From: Lachnospiraceae bacterium UBA3692
GTDB taxonomy: Bacteria; Bacillota; Clostridia; Lachnospirales; Lachnospiraceae
Assembly: GCA_002372815.1 (NCBI GenBank)
Contig: DFIR01000043.1
Coordinates: 1-33,664 of the forward strand
DNA length: 33,664 nt
Direction: 5' to 3'
Shown piece after piece: positions 17,493 through 25,812 of this stretch; the first letter of the stretch is position 1; each line of letters opens with the position of its first letter. The notes beneath the pieces were generated by a model that saw nothing but the letters and a program-made list of their open reading frames with translations, was not told the origin of the DNA and ran no database searches. A program made the position numbers and the translations under genes.

Positions 17493-19547
17493 ATGGAGCA
17501 CAGAGCATCGGGATGGATGTGGTACCCCGGGGACCTGGAGCTGTACCACGCGCTGCGGCAGAATTTCTCCCGTGTGGAGAGGGGGAAAGGATGGCCCGCC
17601 TACTGGAAGAGCAGCGGTTTCCGCCAGCGCGTCGCTTTCTGGAGGACCTATACACTGGAGGCGGAGACGCAGCTGCGCGTCCTCGCCCACGGGACAGGCT
17701 TCGTCCGTCTCATCGAGGAGAGGGCGAACTGGCATATCGACGAGATCTCCCGGCAGCACGAGCGGAAAGAGTATAAGTATGCCTTCGGCGAGACGATCAC
17801 CTGCGGCCCCGGCAATGTCACGATCGTGATCCATGTCGGCAGGATCGAGGCAATGCCTTCCGCCTATGTCGAGGGCGACGTGATCTGTTCGGACGAGGGC
17901 TGGACGGCGGACGATTACAATGAGCCGCAGCCGGCGGCCGGCAGCAGATACTTCCGCGATCCCGGACAGGATCCCGCGGAGTGGCCTTACGCGGAGGAGC
18001 AGATCCCTCCTGCAGGCAGCAGGGAAGTGGAAGGCGGTACGCTGTACTGCTGGCCCGAGGAGATGACAGCACAGCTGAAGATCGAAGCGCCCGCGGACCG
18101 TCTCGCGCAGATGACCGTCTATCCCGGCGAATCCGAGGATGAGGCGCTGGATCCGGAGCACTGCTACCTTCGCTGGAAGCCCGACGCGGCGACAGGCCTG
18201 TGCCCCCGCTGCGCCGTGCGCTATGTCTTCATCCCCGGGGACCCGGTGCAGGTGACGGCGGTATCCCAGTTCGTGGAATATCCGGAGAGGGCGTCCTTCT
18301 CCTGCGACGATCCGCTTCTGAACCGCATCTGGGAGGTGTCGGAGCGCACGTTCCGGCTCTGCAGCGGCATCTTCTTCATCGACGGCATCAAGCGCGACCA
18401 GTGGATCTGGAGCGGCGACGCCTACCAGAGCATCTTCGTGAACCGGTATCTGCTGGCGGACCCGGAGATCGAGACGAGGACCCTCACCGCCCTGCGCGGG
18501 AGCGACCCGATGTACAGCCACATCAATACGATCATGGACTACTCCCTCTTCTGGATCCTCTCCGTCATGGAGCACGATCACAGCGCGGGGGATCCCGGAT
18601 ATCTCACGTTCATCTATCCGAAGATGCGCTCCCTGATGGACTTCTGTGAGCAGCGGACGGATGAGAACGGCTTCCTCACGGCGCGGGAGCGCGACTGGGT
18701 GTACATCGACTGGGCGGAGCTGGACAAGGAAGGCCCGATCGCCGGTGAGCAGATGCTCTATGCGGCGGCGTGGGACGCCATGTCCGCGGCGGCCGGGAAG
18801 CTCGGAAGAGAAGAAGAGGCGGCGGCATACGCAGAGAAAGCGGCGGCGCTGCGGCAGAAGATCCGCCGGTATTACTGGTCGGAGGAACGGGGCGCTTATA
18901 TCGACAGCTATGTGTCCGGCCGGAACTATGTCAGCAGACAGACCAACATCCTCGCGATCCGCACAGGCTGCGCGGACGCGGCACAGCAGGGGAGGATCCT
19001 GCGGGGTGTCCTGCACGATCCGGAGATCCCCGCCATCCGGACGCCCTATTTCCAGTTCTATGCGCTGGACGCGCTGGGAACGCTCGGAGAGCTGGACACC
19101 GTGCTATCCACGATCCGGTCCTACTGGGGCGGCATGCTGGAGCGCGGCGCCGTGACGTTCTGGGAGGAGTTCGATCCCACGGTGACCGGCACGTCCCAGT
19201 ACGACATGTACGGGGACCGGTTCGGCAAGAGCCTGTGCCACGCCTGGGCGGCGAGCCCGGTGTACCTGCTCGCCAGGTACTTCGTCGGCCTGGAGACGGT
19301 GCGGGAGGAGAAGCTCCGCTGTGTCCTCAGACCGCAGCTGCAGTATTTCGGAAAGCTCGACGTCACACTGCCTGTCGGCATGGACGGCGCGTCCGCGGAG
19401 CTGCACTGGGACGGTGAGGAGCTGCGTGTGCGCTGCTCTGGAGCGGAAGGAACCCTTTACGTATTCGGGAGAGAGACCGCGCTGCGGGACGGCGCAGAGG
19501 CGGTGCTCCGGGATCAGGCATTGCAACCTGAAGGATTCGTGGTATAA
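17493..19547 (+). CDS. Glycoside hydrolase family 78 (alpha-L-rhamnosidase-like)
   Basis: A 684-residue inverting hydrolase predicted to release terminal alpha-L-rhamnose. The N-terminal third is beta-sandwich. The (alpha/alpha)6 barrel begins near residue 275. DGIKRDQWIWSGDA is a variant of the family's R-[DE]-x-x-G-W-x-GD signature, and GAVTFWEEFDP contains the likely general base Glu558. Length is short for GH78, suggesting fewer N-terminal modules. There is no signal peptide. The ATG at 17493 has only a modest GGAG stretch upstream. The LytTR regulator follows after 22 bp. Rhamnose specificity fits the neighbouring GH43/GH2 set as pectin side-chain or plant-glycoside catabolism. The altered signature leaves some doubt about the exact sugar. 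Confidence 0.84.
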   Translation: MEHRASGWMWYPGDLELYHALRQNFSRVERGKGWPAYWKSSGFRQRVAFWRTYTLEAETQLRVLAHGTGFVRLIEERANWHIDEISRQHERKEYKYAFGETITCGPGNVTIVIHVGRIEAMPSAYVEGDVICSDEGWTADDYNEPQPAAGSRYFRDPGQDPAEWPYAEEQIPPAGSREVEGGTLYCWPEEMTAQLKIEAPADRLAQMTVYPGESEDEALDPEHCYLRWKPDAATGLCPRCAVRYVFIPGDPVQVTAVSQFVEYPERASFSCDDPLLNRIWEVSERTFRLCSGIFFIDGIKRDQWIWSGDAYQSIFVNRYLLADPEIETRTLTALRGSDPMYSHINTIMDYSLFWILSVMEHDHSAGDPGYLTFIYPKMRSLMDFCEQRTDENGFLTARERDWVYIDWAELDKEGPIAGEQMLYAAAWDAMSAAAGKLGREEEAAAYAEKAAALRQKIRRYYWSEERGAYIDSYVSGRNYVSRQTNILAIRTGCADAAQQGRILRGVLHDPEIPAIRTPYFQFYALDALGTLGELDTVLSTIRSYWGGMLERGAVTFWEEFDPTVTGTSQYDMYGDRFGKSLCHAWAASPVYLLARYFVGLETVREEKLRCVLRPQLQYFGKLDVTLPVGMDGASAELHWDGEELRVRCSGAEGTLYVFGRETALRDGAEAVLRDQALQPEGFVV

Positions 19548-19569
19548 AATGATCTGAGGAGGCATTTCT

Positions 19570-20274
19570 ATGGTTACCCGGATCGCAATTATAGAAGATG
19601 ACAGCATGTATCGGGAGGAACTCAGACGCTTCCTGCACAGATTCGAGCAGGAGAACGGGTACTCCTTCCGGATCACGGAATATGAGGACGGGGACGCCGT
19701 CGTCGAACAGTATACGGCGGATTACGACATCCTGCTCATGGACATTGAGCTGCCGCTGCTAAGCGGCATGGATGCCGCCGAGGAGATCCGGCGGCGCGAT
19801 GCGGATGTCGTGATCATTTTCATCACCAATTCCCCCAATTACGCCATTCAGGGGTACCGCGTCGGCGCGCTGGATTATCTGGTCAAGCCGATCCCGTACA
19901 GCAGCTTCTCGGACTCCATGAGACGCGCGATGGCGCAGAGAGATGATTCCCGGGACCGCTATCTGGTGCTGAACGTCCGGGGTGGCAGGCAGCGCATCAG
20001 GATCCGCGGGATCCGCTACGTGGAGGTGCGCGACCACGATCTGACCTATCACACGGTGGACGGAGATATCCAGGTCCGCGGGACCTTCCGGGAGGCGAAG
20101 GAGGCGCTCTCGCAGAGCGGCTTCTTCCACTGCAACAAAGGAATTCTGGTGAATCTGGCCTATGTGGATTCGATCGACGGCCAGGACATTCATCTGGGGC
20201 AGGACACACTGCGGCTCGGCAACACGAAGAAGAGAGCCTTTATGGACGCCCTGAACTCGTACATGCTGACATAA
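19570..20274 (+). CDS. LytTR-type response regulator (AgrA/LytR-like)
   Basis: A 234-residue DNA-binding response regulator. The receiver has acidic residues in IAIIEDD, phosphoacceptor Asp58 in LLMDIELP and Lys in DYLVKPI. The LytTR domain (about 140-230) shows FHCNKGILVNLAYVDSI and ends LGNTKKRAFMDALNSY. Members bind tandem direct repeats upstream of target genes. The ATG at 19570 follows GAGGAGG. Its kinase gene starts 18 bp downstream. Placement directly after GH78 suggests co-transcription with the carbohydrate genes, but no LytTR direct-repeat pair was convincing near 11612-11753 or 17386-17492. No agrB/agrD-like genes are present, so the signal is unknown. Confidence 0.93.
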   Translation: MVTRIAIIEDDSMYREELRRFLHRFEQENGYSFRITEYEDGDAVVEQYTADYDILLMDIELPLLSGMDAAEEIRRRDADVVIIFITNSPNYAIQGYRVGALDYLVKPIPYSSFSDSMRRAMAQRDDSRDRYLVLNVRGGRQRIRIRGIRYVEVRDHDLTYHTVDGDIQVRGTFREAKEALSQSGFFHCNKGILVNLAYVDSIDGQDIHLGQDTLRLGNTKKRAFMDALNSYMLT

Positions 20275-20292
20275 ACACAGGAGGCTGAGGAG

Positions 20293-21687
20293 ATGTCTGC
20301 AGTCATTCCGCCGATCCCGGCGCTCGACCTTTCGGAGACGCCGGGAATTTATTATTCCATAGCATACGGTCTGGGCGCGCTGCTCTTCATCCGGATGAAC
20401 AGGCGCAGGCCCGGCTGGAGGAAATACCTGTATTTCTTCCTTCTCTGGGCGGTCCAGTTCCTGTTCATGGCCTTTACATACAGGATCGGACAGAAGCTGT
20501 TCATGCTCTGTGTCCTCGTGCAGATCCTTCTCATCATGGCCATGATCGCCGTCTGCTGCGATCTGCCGCGATGGAGCCTCCTCTATTTCACCCTGCGTGC
20601 ATATATGGCGGGAGAATTCGCCGCGTCCCTCGAATGGCAGCTGTTCTATTACGCGCTGACACGCCTGCATGTGCCCCTGAGGATGTGGATCAACCTGCTC
20701 CTGCTCGTCGTCGTGCATTCCTGTGTCTTTTCGGCCTACTGGCTGCTGGAGCGGCGGTACAGCCGCAGCAACTCCACGCTGACCGTCACAAAAAGGGACG
20801 CGCTGATCGTCCTGGTGATTACGGCCGTGACATATGCGCTCAGCAACGTCAGCTATGTGCTGCAGAACACGCCTTTCAGCAGTCACCTCACGATGGAGAT
20901 ATTCACGATCCGGACGCTGGCGGACCTCGGCGGCATAGCGATCCTGTTCGCTTACCACATGGTCCTGCAGGAGACGCAGTCCCGGAACGAGAAGGACCAG
21001 CTCGAGAAGGTCCTGCAGCAGCAGTATATGCAGTACAGAATCTCCCGGGACACCATCGATCTGATCAACCGCAAGTACCACGATCTGAAGCACCAGATCG
21101 CCTATCTGCGCGGCGAGATCTCCGATAAGGAGAAGCAGTCGATGCTGGACGAGATGGAGGGCGACATCCGCACCTACGAGTCCCAGAACCGCACCGGCAA
21201 CAAGGTCGTCGACACGATCCTGACCGCCCAGAACATGCGCTGCCAGAAAGAGAAGATCCGCATGACCGTGATGGCGGACGGACACGCAATGGATTTCCTG
21301 TCCCCCGTGGAGATCTGTTCCCTCCTGGGCAACGCGCTGGACAATGCGATCGAAGCGGCGCAGCAGGTGCCGGATCCGGAGGAGCGGGCGATCCGCGTCG
21401 TGATCGAGCGGAGGAGAGCCTTCCTGCGCATCTGCGTGGAGAACCGGTTTGCAGGGGAGCTGAAGGCGGTCAGACAGGGGGAGTTCTTCCCTGAGACGAC
21501 CAAGGAGGACCACACGCTGCACGGTTTCGGCATGCTGAGCATGCAGTCGATCGCCCACGTGCACGACGGGTCCATACACGCGGAAGGCAGGGACGGATGG
21601 TTCGTCCTGCAGATCCTGATCCCGATCCCGGCGGAATCCGTTTCCGATGCCGGGAAGCTTTCGAAGGAGGAGACGGCACTTGAGTAA
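20293..21687 (+). CDS. GHKL-domain sensor histidine kinase (AgrC-like)
   Basis: A 464-residue membrane kinase. Residues about 15-235 are largely hydrophobic and form six or seven predicted helices with short loops. A coiled coil follows and leads to the phosphoacceptor His263 in KYHDLKHQI. The GHKL ATPase has the N box (Asn347 and Asn351 in LLGNALDNAIEAA) and the glycine box HGFGMLSM. There is no HisKA domain, as usual for AgrC/CitS-like sensors. The ATG at 20293 follows AGGAGG (20279-20284). The 3' end overlaps mnmA by 8 bp, so the housekeeping gene may be co-translated with it. Many AgrC-like sensors detect peptides, but no peptide precursor was found nearby. Confidence 0.91.
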   Translation: MSAVIPPIPALDLSETPGIYYSIAYGLGALLFIRMNRRRPGWRKYLYFFLLWAVQFLFMAFTYRIGQKLFMLCVLVQILLIMAMIAVCCDLPRWSLLYFTLRAYMAGEFAASLEWQLFYYALTRLHVPLRMWINLLLLVVVHSCVFSAYWLLERRYSRSNSTLTVTKRDALIVLVITAVTYALSNVSYVLQNTPFSSHLTMEIFTIRTLADLGGIAILFAYHMVLQETQSRNEKDQLEKVLQQQYMQYRISRDTIDLINRKYHDLKHQIAYLRGEISDKEKQSMLDEMEGDIRTYESQNRTGNKVVDTILTAQNMRCQKEKIRMTVMADGHAMDFLSPVEICSLLGNALDNAIEAAQQVPDPEERAIRVVIERRRAFLRICVENRFAGELKAVRQGEFFPETTKEDHTLHGFGMLSMQSIAHVHDGSIHAEGRDGWFVLQILIPIPAESVSDAGKLSKEETALE

Positions 21688-22762
21688 GAGAGTAGTCGTG
21701 GGGATGTCCGGCGGCGTGGACAGCGCCGTCACGGCATACCTTTTGAAGATCGCCGGATATGATGTCACAGGTGTGCTGCTGCGCACCTGGGTGCGGGCGG
21801 ACGGACAGGAGAGCCGCTGCTGCGAGATCGACGACGCGCAGAGGACCGCCGCGGCGCTGGGGATCCCTTTCTATGTGAAGAACTGCGCGGAGCAGTTCCG
21901 GGAGCAGGTGATCCTGCCCTTCGCGAGGGAATATGCCTGCGGCCGGACGCCGAACCCCTGCGTGGACTGCAACCGGGTCCTGAAATGGGAGGGCCTCCTG
22001 CAGGCGGCGGCGGACCTGGGGGCGGATCTCGTGGCGACCGGTCATTACGCGGAGATCGTGCGCAAGGAGAACGGCCGGTTTACAGTGCGGCAGGCGGCGA
22101 ACGCCGCGAAGGACCAGACCTACATGCTCTACCGCCTGACGCAGGAGCAGCTGGCGTCGACGGTCATGCCGCTGGGGCGGCTGTCCAAGGAGGAGGTGCG
22201 AGGGATCGCACGGGCTGCCGGCATCCCGGTCGCGGAGAAGTCGGACTCGCAGGAGATCTGCTTTGTCCCGGACGGGCACTACGCGGAATTCATCGAGACG
22301 GAGACGGAGGTGCCGGTCACGGGTCCCGGGAACTTCGTCGACGAAGAGGGGCGTGTGCTCGGCACGCACAAGGGGATCCTGCACTATACGATCGGCCAGC
22401 GCAGGCACCTGGGGCTGCCCATGGGATATCCGGTCTTTGTGAAGAAGATCGACGCGGAGAGGAACGAGGTCGTGATCGCGGAGGACCGGGACCTGTACGG
22501 CATTGTCCTGTACTGCGATGCCCTGAACTTCATGAGCATTCCGGAACCGGCGCCGGGGACATCCTTCCGGGCCCACGTCCGGATCCGCTATCATCACGGC
22601 GGAGAGGACGCGACGGTGGAGATCCTGCCGGACGGGACCGCCCGCGTGGTGTTCGACGCACCCGTGCGCGCGGCGGCACCGGGACAGTCCGCGGTCTTCT
22701 ATGACACGGAAGGATGCATCATCGGAGGCGGCAAGATCGGGACTGACACCAGCACATCTTGA
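21680..22762 (+). CDS. mnmA: tRNA-specific 2-thiouridylase MnmA
   Basis: Thiolates U34 of tRNAs for Lys, Glu and Gln. The PP-loop VVGMSGGVDS at the N-terminus binds ATP. Catalytic Cys97 (NPCVDCN) and Cys194 (SQEICFVPDG) are 97 residues apart, the same spacing as in the E. coli enzyme. GDFV-like and HKGILHYTIGQR motifs follow. The length is 360 residues. The start is TTG at 21680, chosen because AAGGAGG (21664-21670) precedes it and translation then begins just before KRVVVGMSGG. A longer reading from 21647 would add residues encoded by the kinase gene. The start overlaps the kinase stop. It carries the stop-proximal TTGACG that probably serves the next gene's promoter. Confidence 0.96.
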   Translation: MSKRVVVGMSGGVDSAVTAYLLKIAGYDVTGVLLRTWVRADGQESRCCEIDDAQRTAAALGIPFYVKNCAEQFREQVILPFAREYACGRTPNPCVDCNRVLKWEGLLQAAADLGADLVATGHYAEIVRKENGRFTVRQAANAAKDQTYMLYRLTQEQLASTVMPLGRLSKEEVRGIARAAGIPVAEKSDSQEICFVPDGHYAEFIETETEVPVTGPGNFVDEEGRVLGTHKGILHYTIGQRRHLGLPMGYPVFVKKIDAERNEVVIAEDRDLYGIVLYCDALNFMSIPEPAPGTSFRAHVRIRYHHGGEDATVEILPDGTARVVFDAPVRAAAPGQSAVFYDTEGCIIGGGKIGTDTSTS

Positions 22763-22787
22763 CGACAACGCTTTAAAGTACTAAAAT
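22759..22787 (+). promoter_or_regulatory. Predicted promoter for the zinc-ribbon gene
   Basis: TTGACG (22759-22764), overlapping the mnmA stop codon, is 17 bp from TAAAAT (22782-22787). An 80-nt leader to the ATG at 22871 would contain a run of eight C (22818-22825). A TAGAAT at 22799-22804 is an alternative -10 without a good -35. Confidence 0.55.
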
Positions 22788-22870
22788 TAAACGGTGTATA
22801 GAATGTTTTCCACCGTGCCCCCCCCGAAGCGTGGAGAACAGACACGGCGGAAAGAGGAGGTGAGGATGAG

Positions 22871-23224
22871 ATGACGATCAACGGGAAACACGCGGAGGCG
22901 GGATGGCCTGTATCCGCGGAGGAGACACAGCGCATCGAGCAGTACTTTCGGGAGAACGAGAGAGCCTGCAGGTTCATGAGCGCTGAGGATTTCGCCGAGC
23001 ATGCGCGGATCAACGGGACGGCTGCGAAGCATATCCTCGAGTCTTTTTCCAAAGAGGGCATCACGATGAAGATGTACGCGATCTTCTGCCCTTCCTGCGG
23101 AAAGATCGCAGACCGCGGCGCTTATCCTACCGAGATCCGGAAGAGCGGCTACCGGTGCCCATGGTGCGGAAAGCGCGTGGAGTACGAGCCCCAGAATCTC
23201 GGCAATCTGTATTACTGCAAATAA
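22871..23224 (+). CDS. Small zinc-ribbon protein of unknown function
   Basis: A 117-residue protein I do not recognise as a named family. The N-terminal half (about 15-65) is predicted helical and resembles a small helix-turn-helix-like unit (SAEDFAEHARINGTAAKHILESF). The C-terminal half has two Cys pairs, CPSCG (Cys73, Cys76) and CPWCG (Cys96, Cys99), spaced as in a zinc ribbon. The ATG at 22871 follows GAGGAGGTGAGG. It seems monocistronic: a promoter lies upstream and a strong terminator downstream (23263-23294). A DNA- or RNA-binding adaptor role is possible from the helical plus zinc-ribbon layout, but this is inference. Confidence 0.78.
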   Translation: MTINGKHAEAGWPVSAEETQRIEQYFRENERACRFMSAEDFAEHARINGTAAKHILESFSKEGITMKMYAIFCPSCGKIADRGAYPTEIRKSGYRCPWCGKRVEYEPQNLGNLYYCK

Positions 23225-23262
23225 CTGCTTCAGAATCTGCGCCGGCCAGACGGCGGGAAGAG

Positions 23263-23294
23263 AGCGCTCCGGACCTGTTCCGGGGCGCTTTTTT
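23263..23294 (+). terminator. Rho-independent terminator after the zinc-ribbon gene
   Basis: AGCGCTCCGGA (23263-23273) pairs with TCCGGGGCGCT (23279-23289) as 11 base pairs including one G-U, with a 5-nt loop. The last stem T and the five that follow make a run of six T (23289-23294). Confidence 0.9.
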
Positions 23295-23305
23295 GAAAGG
23301 CCGGT

Positions 23306-23334
23306 TTGACGGAGGACTTTCCGCAGTATATAGT
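23306..23334 (+). promoter_or_regulatory. Predicted sigma-A promoter for the lipoprotein gene
   Basis: TTGACG (23306-23311), 17-bp spacer, TATAGT (23329-23334). It begins just after the preceding terminator and 45 bp before the AAGGAGG-preceded ATG at 23356, so the leader is very short. Confidence 0.65.
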
Positions 23335-23355
23335 GGATAGCAAGGAGGATAGTAC

Positions 23356-25662
23356 ATGAATACAGACAGACCGGATCCGAAGAGGAGATACAAACATAGA
23401 AAGACAGGATATTTCGGGGCGCTCCTGGCGGCAGTTCTCGCGTTCGGCACAGTGCTTTCCGGCTGCGGGGCTTCCGGCGGGGAGGCCCGGACGGACAGCG
23501 GCAGCGGCGCAGGCACTCCTGAAGCGGCGCAGACCGACGCGGGAGCCGTGTGGAATGCTTCGGACATACTGGACGGCAGCCTGGCGGAGAGCGAGTACGT
23601 CACTTACAGCAATCCGGGGTATGCGGACGGACATTTTCTCGTGATGGCCTACGACTACGAAAATGCCGGCACAGGCACGGTCTATCAGATCGACGGGGAC
23701 GGAAAGGTCGTCAGCGAGTCCCCGCTCGGCCTCGAGGGCGACGACATGCCGTCGTTCATCGGGTTCGACGAGAAGGGAAACCGGTATTTTCTCGTGCTCC
23801 GCTGGATCGATGAGATGACTTCCGAGACCACCATGATCGCCCAGGGCCCGGACGGCTCGGCGCTGTGGGAGGTGCCGGTCAGCACGGAAGGCGAGGAGTC
23901 CTCGCCCTACTCCCTCGGCTGCTGTGTGGAAGGACAGGGGATCGTCCTGCGGACGGACAGAGGCGCGGACCTCTACAGCATGGAGGACGGCTCCCTGATC
24001 AGGCGGTTTGACAGCGGATCGGATTTCTACGGATCGATGTGCGCGGCCGGGGACGGGAAGATCGTGCTCACCGGCAGCAGCACGGCAGGATTTGAGATCA
24101 GGCAGCTGGATCTCGCGTCCGGCGAGTTTACGACACCGGAGAGCCTGAAGAGCCTGGCACAGACGGCCTACACCGACGCGGTCTTCACCGGCCCCGGCAA
24201 TTCCGTGCTGATGCCCGGCAACGGCGTGGTCTTCAAGGCGGACCTGGAGACCGGGGAGACCGCCATATACCTGGATTTCCTGCAGTCGGACATGGAGATC
24301 TCCCAGATCGACGCCCTGACGGTCTCTCCCGAGGGCAGGATCCTCTGCGCCGGCTCCTCGGAGGACGGCGTGAAGCACCTGATGCTGCTCGACAAGGTGG
24401 ACCCGGAGGCCCTCGCGAACAGGGAGACTCTCGTCTTCGGATGCTCCTACATGGAAGAATCCGTGAGAAAACAGATCGTCGCCTTCAACCGCGCGAACGA
24501 CAAGTACCGCATCGAGGTGCGGGACTACTCGCAGCTCCTTGGCGAGAACGGCAACTATGTCGAGACGATGAACAATGACATCATCACGGGCAACATCCCG
24601 GATATCGTCATGCTGGACAGCGAACTTCCCGTGGAGAGCTACATCGCGAAGGGCATCTTCGAGCCTTACGACAGCTGGCTGGAGAGTGATCCGGAGATCC
24701 GCGGAGAGGACTACCTCACCAACATCTTCAATGCCGCTCGTGTCGGCGGAAAGCTCTACGAGATCGTCCCGTCCTTCTACGTCCTGGGACTGGCGGGCAG
24801 ACAGTCGGTCCTCGGCGATATCCGCGGGCTGACCGTCCAGGAGGCGGAGCAGCTGATCGCCTCCAACAACATCCCGATGCAGACAGCCTTCGGCGGCCAC
24901 ATGACACAGGGCGAGTTCCTTGTGAACGCCCTCAGCACGACCATCGACGAGTACGTGGACAAGGATACGGGCAAGTGCACCTTCAACGGACAGGGCTTCA
25001 TCGACCTGCTGGAGCTGTCCGCGAAGCTCCCGAAGGAAGCGGACTACACGGATGACGAGGCGGCCGCGGAGCTGGAGACGGTCATGCTGGACGGCAAGGC
25101 CCTCCTGTGCAGCGCCTGGCTCTACAACTTCCGCACCTACACCGAGCTGGAAGTGGCCACGGTCGGCGAGCCGGTCACACTGGTCGGTTATCCTTCCGAG
25201 GGAAAATCGGGGCCCTCGATCGAGGCCACCATGCGCCTCGCCGTCAGCGCCTCTTCGAAGAACAAAGAGGCGGCCTGGCAGTTCGTGCGCAGCTTCCTGC
25301 TGGAGGACTACCAGGAGAAGGTCGACTTCGGGTTCCCGGTCCGCCGCGAGGCGCTGGAGCTCATGTCGCAGACCGCGCAGGAGAGACCTTACTACATCAA
25401 CGAGAACGGCGAGAAAGAATACTACGACGAGACCTACTGGGTGAACGGGCAGGAGATCACCTCCGAGCCGATCACTGCGGAGAAGGCCGACGCGTTCATC
25501 GCCTTCCTGGAGAGCCTGGACAGCTTCTCGGATCTCGACTACAACGTGTACAACATCGTCGCCGAGGAGACCGGCGCCTTCTACAGCGGGCAGAAGAGCG
25601 CGCAGGAAGTGGCCGACACGATCCAGAGCAGAGTGCAGATCTACCTCAACGAGAGCCGCTGA
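23356..25662 (+). CDS. Two-domain lipoprotein: propeller-like N-domain plus ABC solute-binding domain
   Basis: A 768-residue surface lipoprotein. A basic N-terminus, hydrophobic core (about 19-34) and lipobox LSGC with Cys37 predict lipid anchoring. A Gly/Ser/Ala linker leads to a domain of about 290 residues (about 60-350) with repeated beta-strand motifs such as QIDGDGKVVSESPLG and MEDGSLIRRF, suggesting a beta-propeller. From residue about 355 (ETLVFGCSYMEESVRKQIVAFN) it matches family-1 extracellular solute-binding proteins to the end. Family-1 binding proteins alone are usually 400-550 residues, so this is a fusion. No permease or ATPase genes are adjacent. The ligand is unknown; a sugar or peptide is possible. 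Promoter and ribosome binding site are good. Confidence 0.87.
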   Translation: MNTDRPDPKRRYKHRKTGYFGALLAAVLAFGTVLSGCGASGGEARTDSGSGAGTPEAAQTDAGAVWNASDILDGSLAESEYVTYSNPGYADGHFLVMAYDYENAGTGTVYQIDGDGKVVSESPLGLEGDDMPSFIGFDEKGNRYFLVLRWIDEMTSETTMIAQGPDGSALWEVPVSTEGEESSPYSLGCCVEGQGIVLRTDRGADLYSMEDGSLIRRFDSGSDFYGSMCAAGDGKIVLTGSSTAGFEIRQLDLASGEFTTPESLKSLAQTAYTDAVFTGPGNSVLMPGNGVVFKADLETGETAIYLDFLQSDMEISQIDALTVSPEGRILCAGSSEDGVKHLMLLDKVDPEALANRETLVFGCSYMEESVRKQIVAFNRANDKYRIEVRDYSQLLGENGNYVETMNNDIITGNIPDIVMLDSELPVESYIAKGIFEPYDSWLESDPEIRGEDYLTNIFNAARVGGKLYEIVPSFYVLGLAGRQSVLGDIRGLTVQEAEQLIASNNIPMQTAFGGHMTQGEFLVNALSTTIDEYVDKDTGKCTFNGQGFIDLLELSAKLPKEADYTDDEAAAELETVMLDGKALLCSAWLYNFRTYTELEVATVGEPVTLVGYPSEGKSGPSIEATMRLAVSASSKNKEAAWQFVRSFLLEDYQEKVDFGFPVRREALELMSQTAQERPYYINENGEKEYYDETYWVNGQEITSEPITAEKADAFIAFLESLDSFSDLDYNVYNIVAEETGAFYSGQKSAQEVADTIQSRVQIYLNESR

Positions 25663-25680
25663 GGACGATCCGCTGAGGAC
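25656..25680 (+). repeat. Short tandem duplication spanning the lipoprotein stop codon
   Basis: CCGCTGAGGAC occurs at 25656-25666 and 25670-25680, with period 14. The first copy contains the TGA stop of the lipoprotein gene. It probably arose by a local slippage duplication. Confidence 0.75.
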
Positions 25681-25724
25681 CCCGCCGATGCGGCATACGG
25701 GCGGTTTCCGGCGAAGATGAATGG

Positions 25725-25753
25725 TGCAGGCGGCCGCCGTTGCATGTATAATA
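25725..25753 (+). promoter_or_regulatory. Predicted promoter for the HerA-like gene
   Basis: A perfect TATAAT (25748-25753) lies 60 bp before the ATG at 25813. The hexamer 17 bp upstream (TGCAGG, 25725-25730) is weak, so recognition would rely on the -10 or an activator. Confidence 0.45.
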
Positions 25754-25812
25754 GGATGTAAGGAGTTTTGTAACACAGTCAGCCGGGAGACCGGTATTAC
25801 GGAGGGTGCAGA

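Noticed and set aside
21647..21679. Longer N-terminus for MnmA starting at 21647
   Set aside because: It would add 11 residues from kinase-coding DNA before the usual start. The TTG at 21680 has a well-spaced AAGGAGG.
25681..25708. Possible terminator after the lipoprotein gene (CCGCC/GGCGG with a short T run)
   Set aside because: Only five base pairs, a 13-base loop and three T. Too weak to claim.
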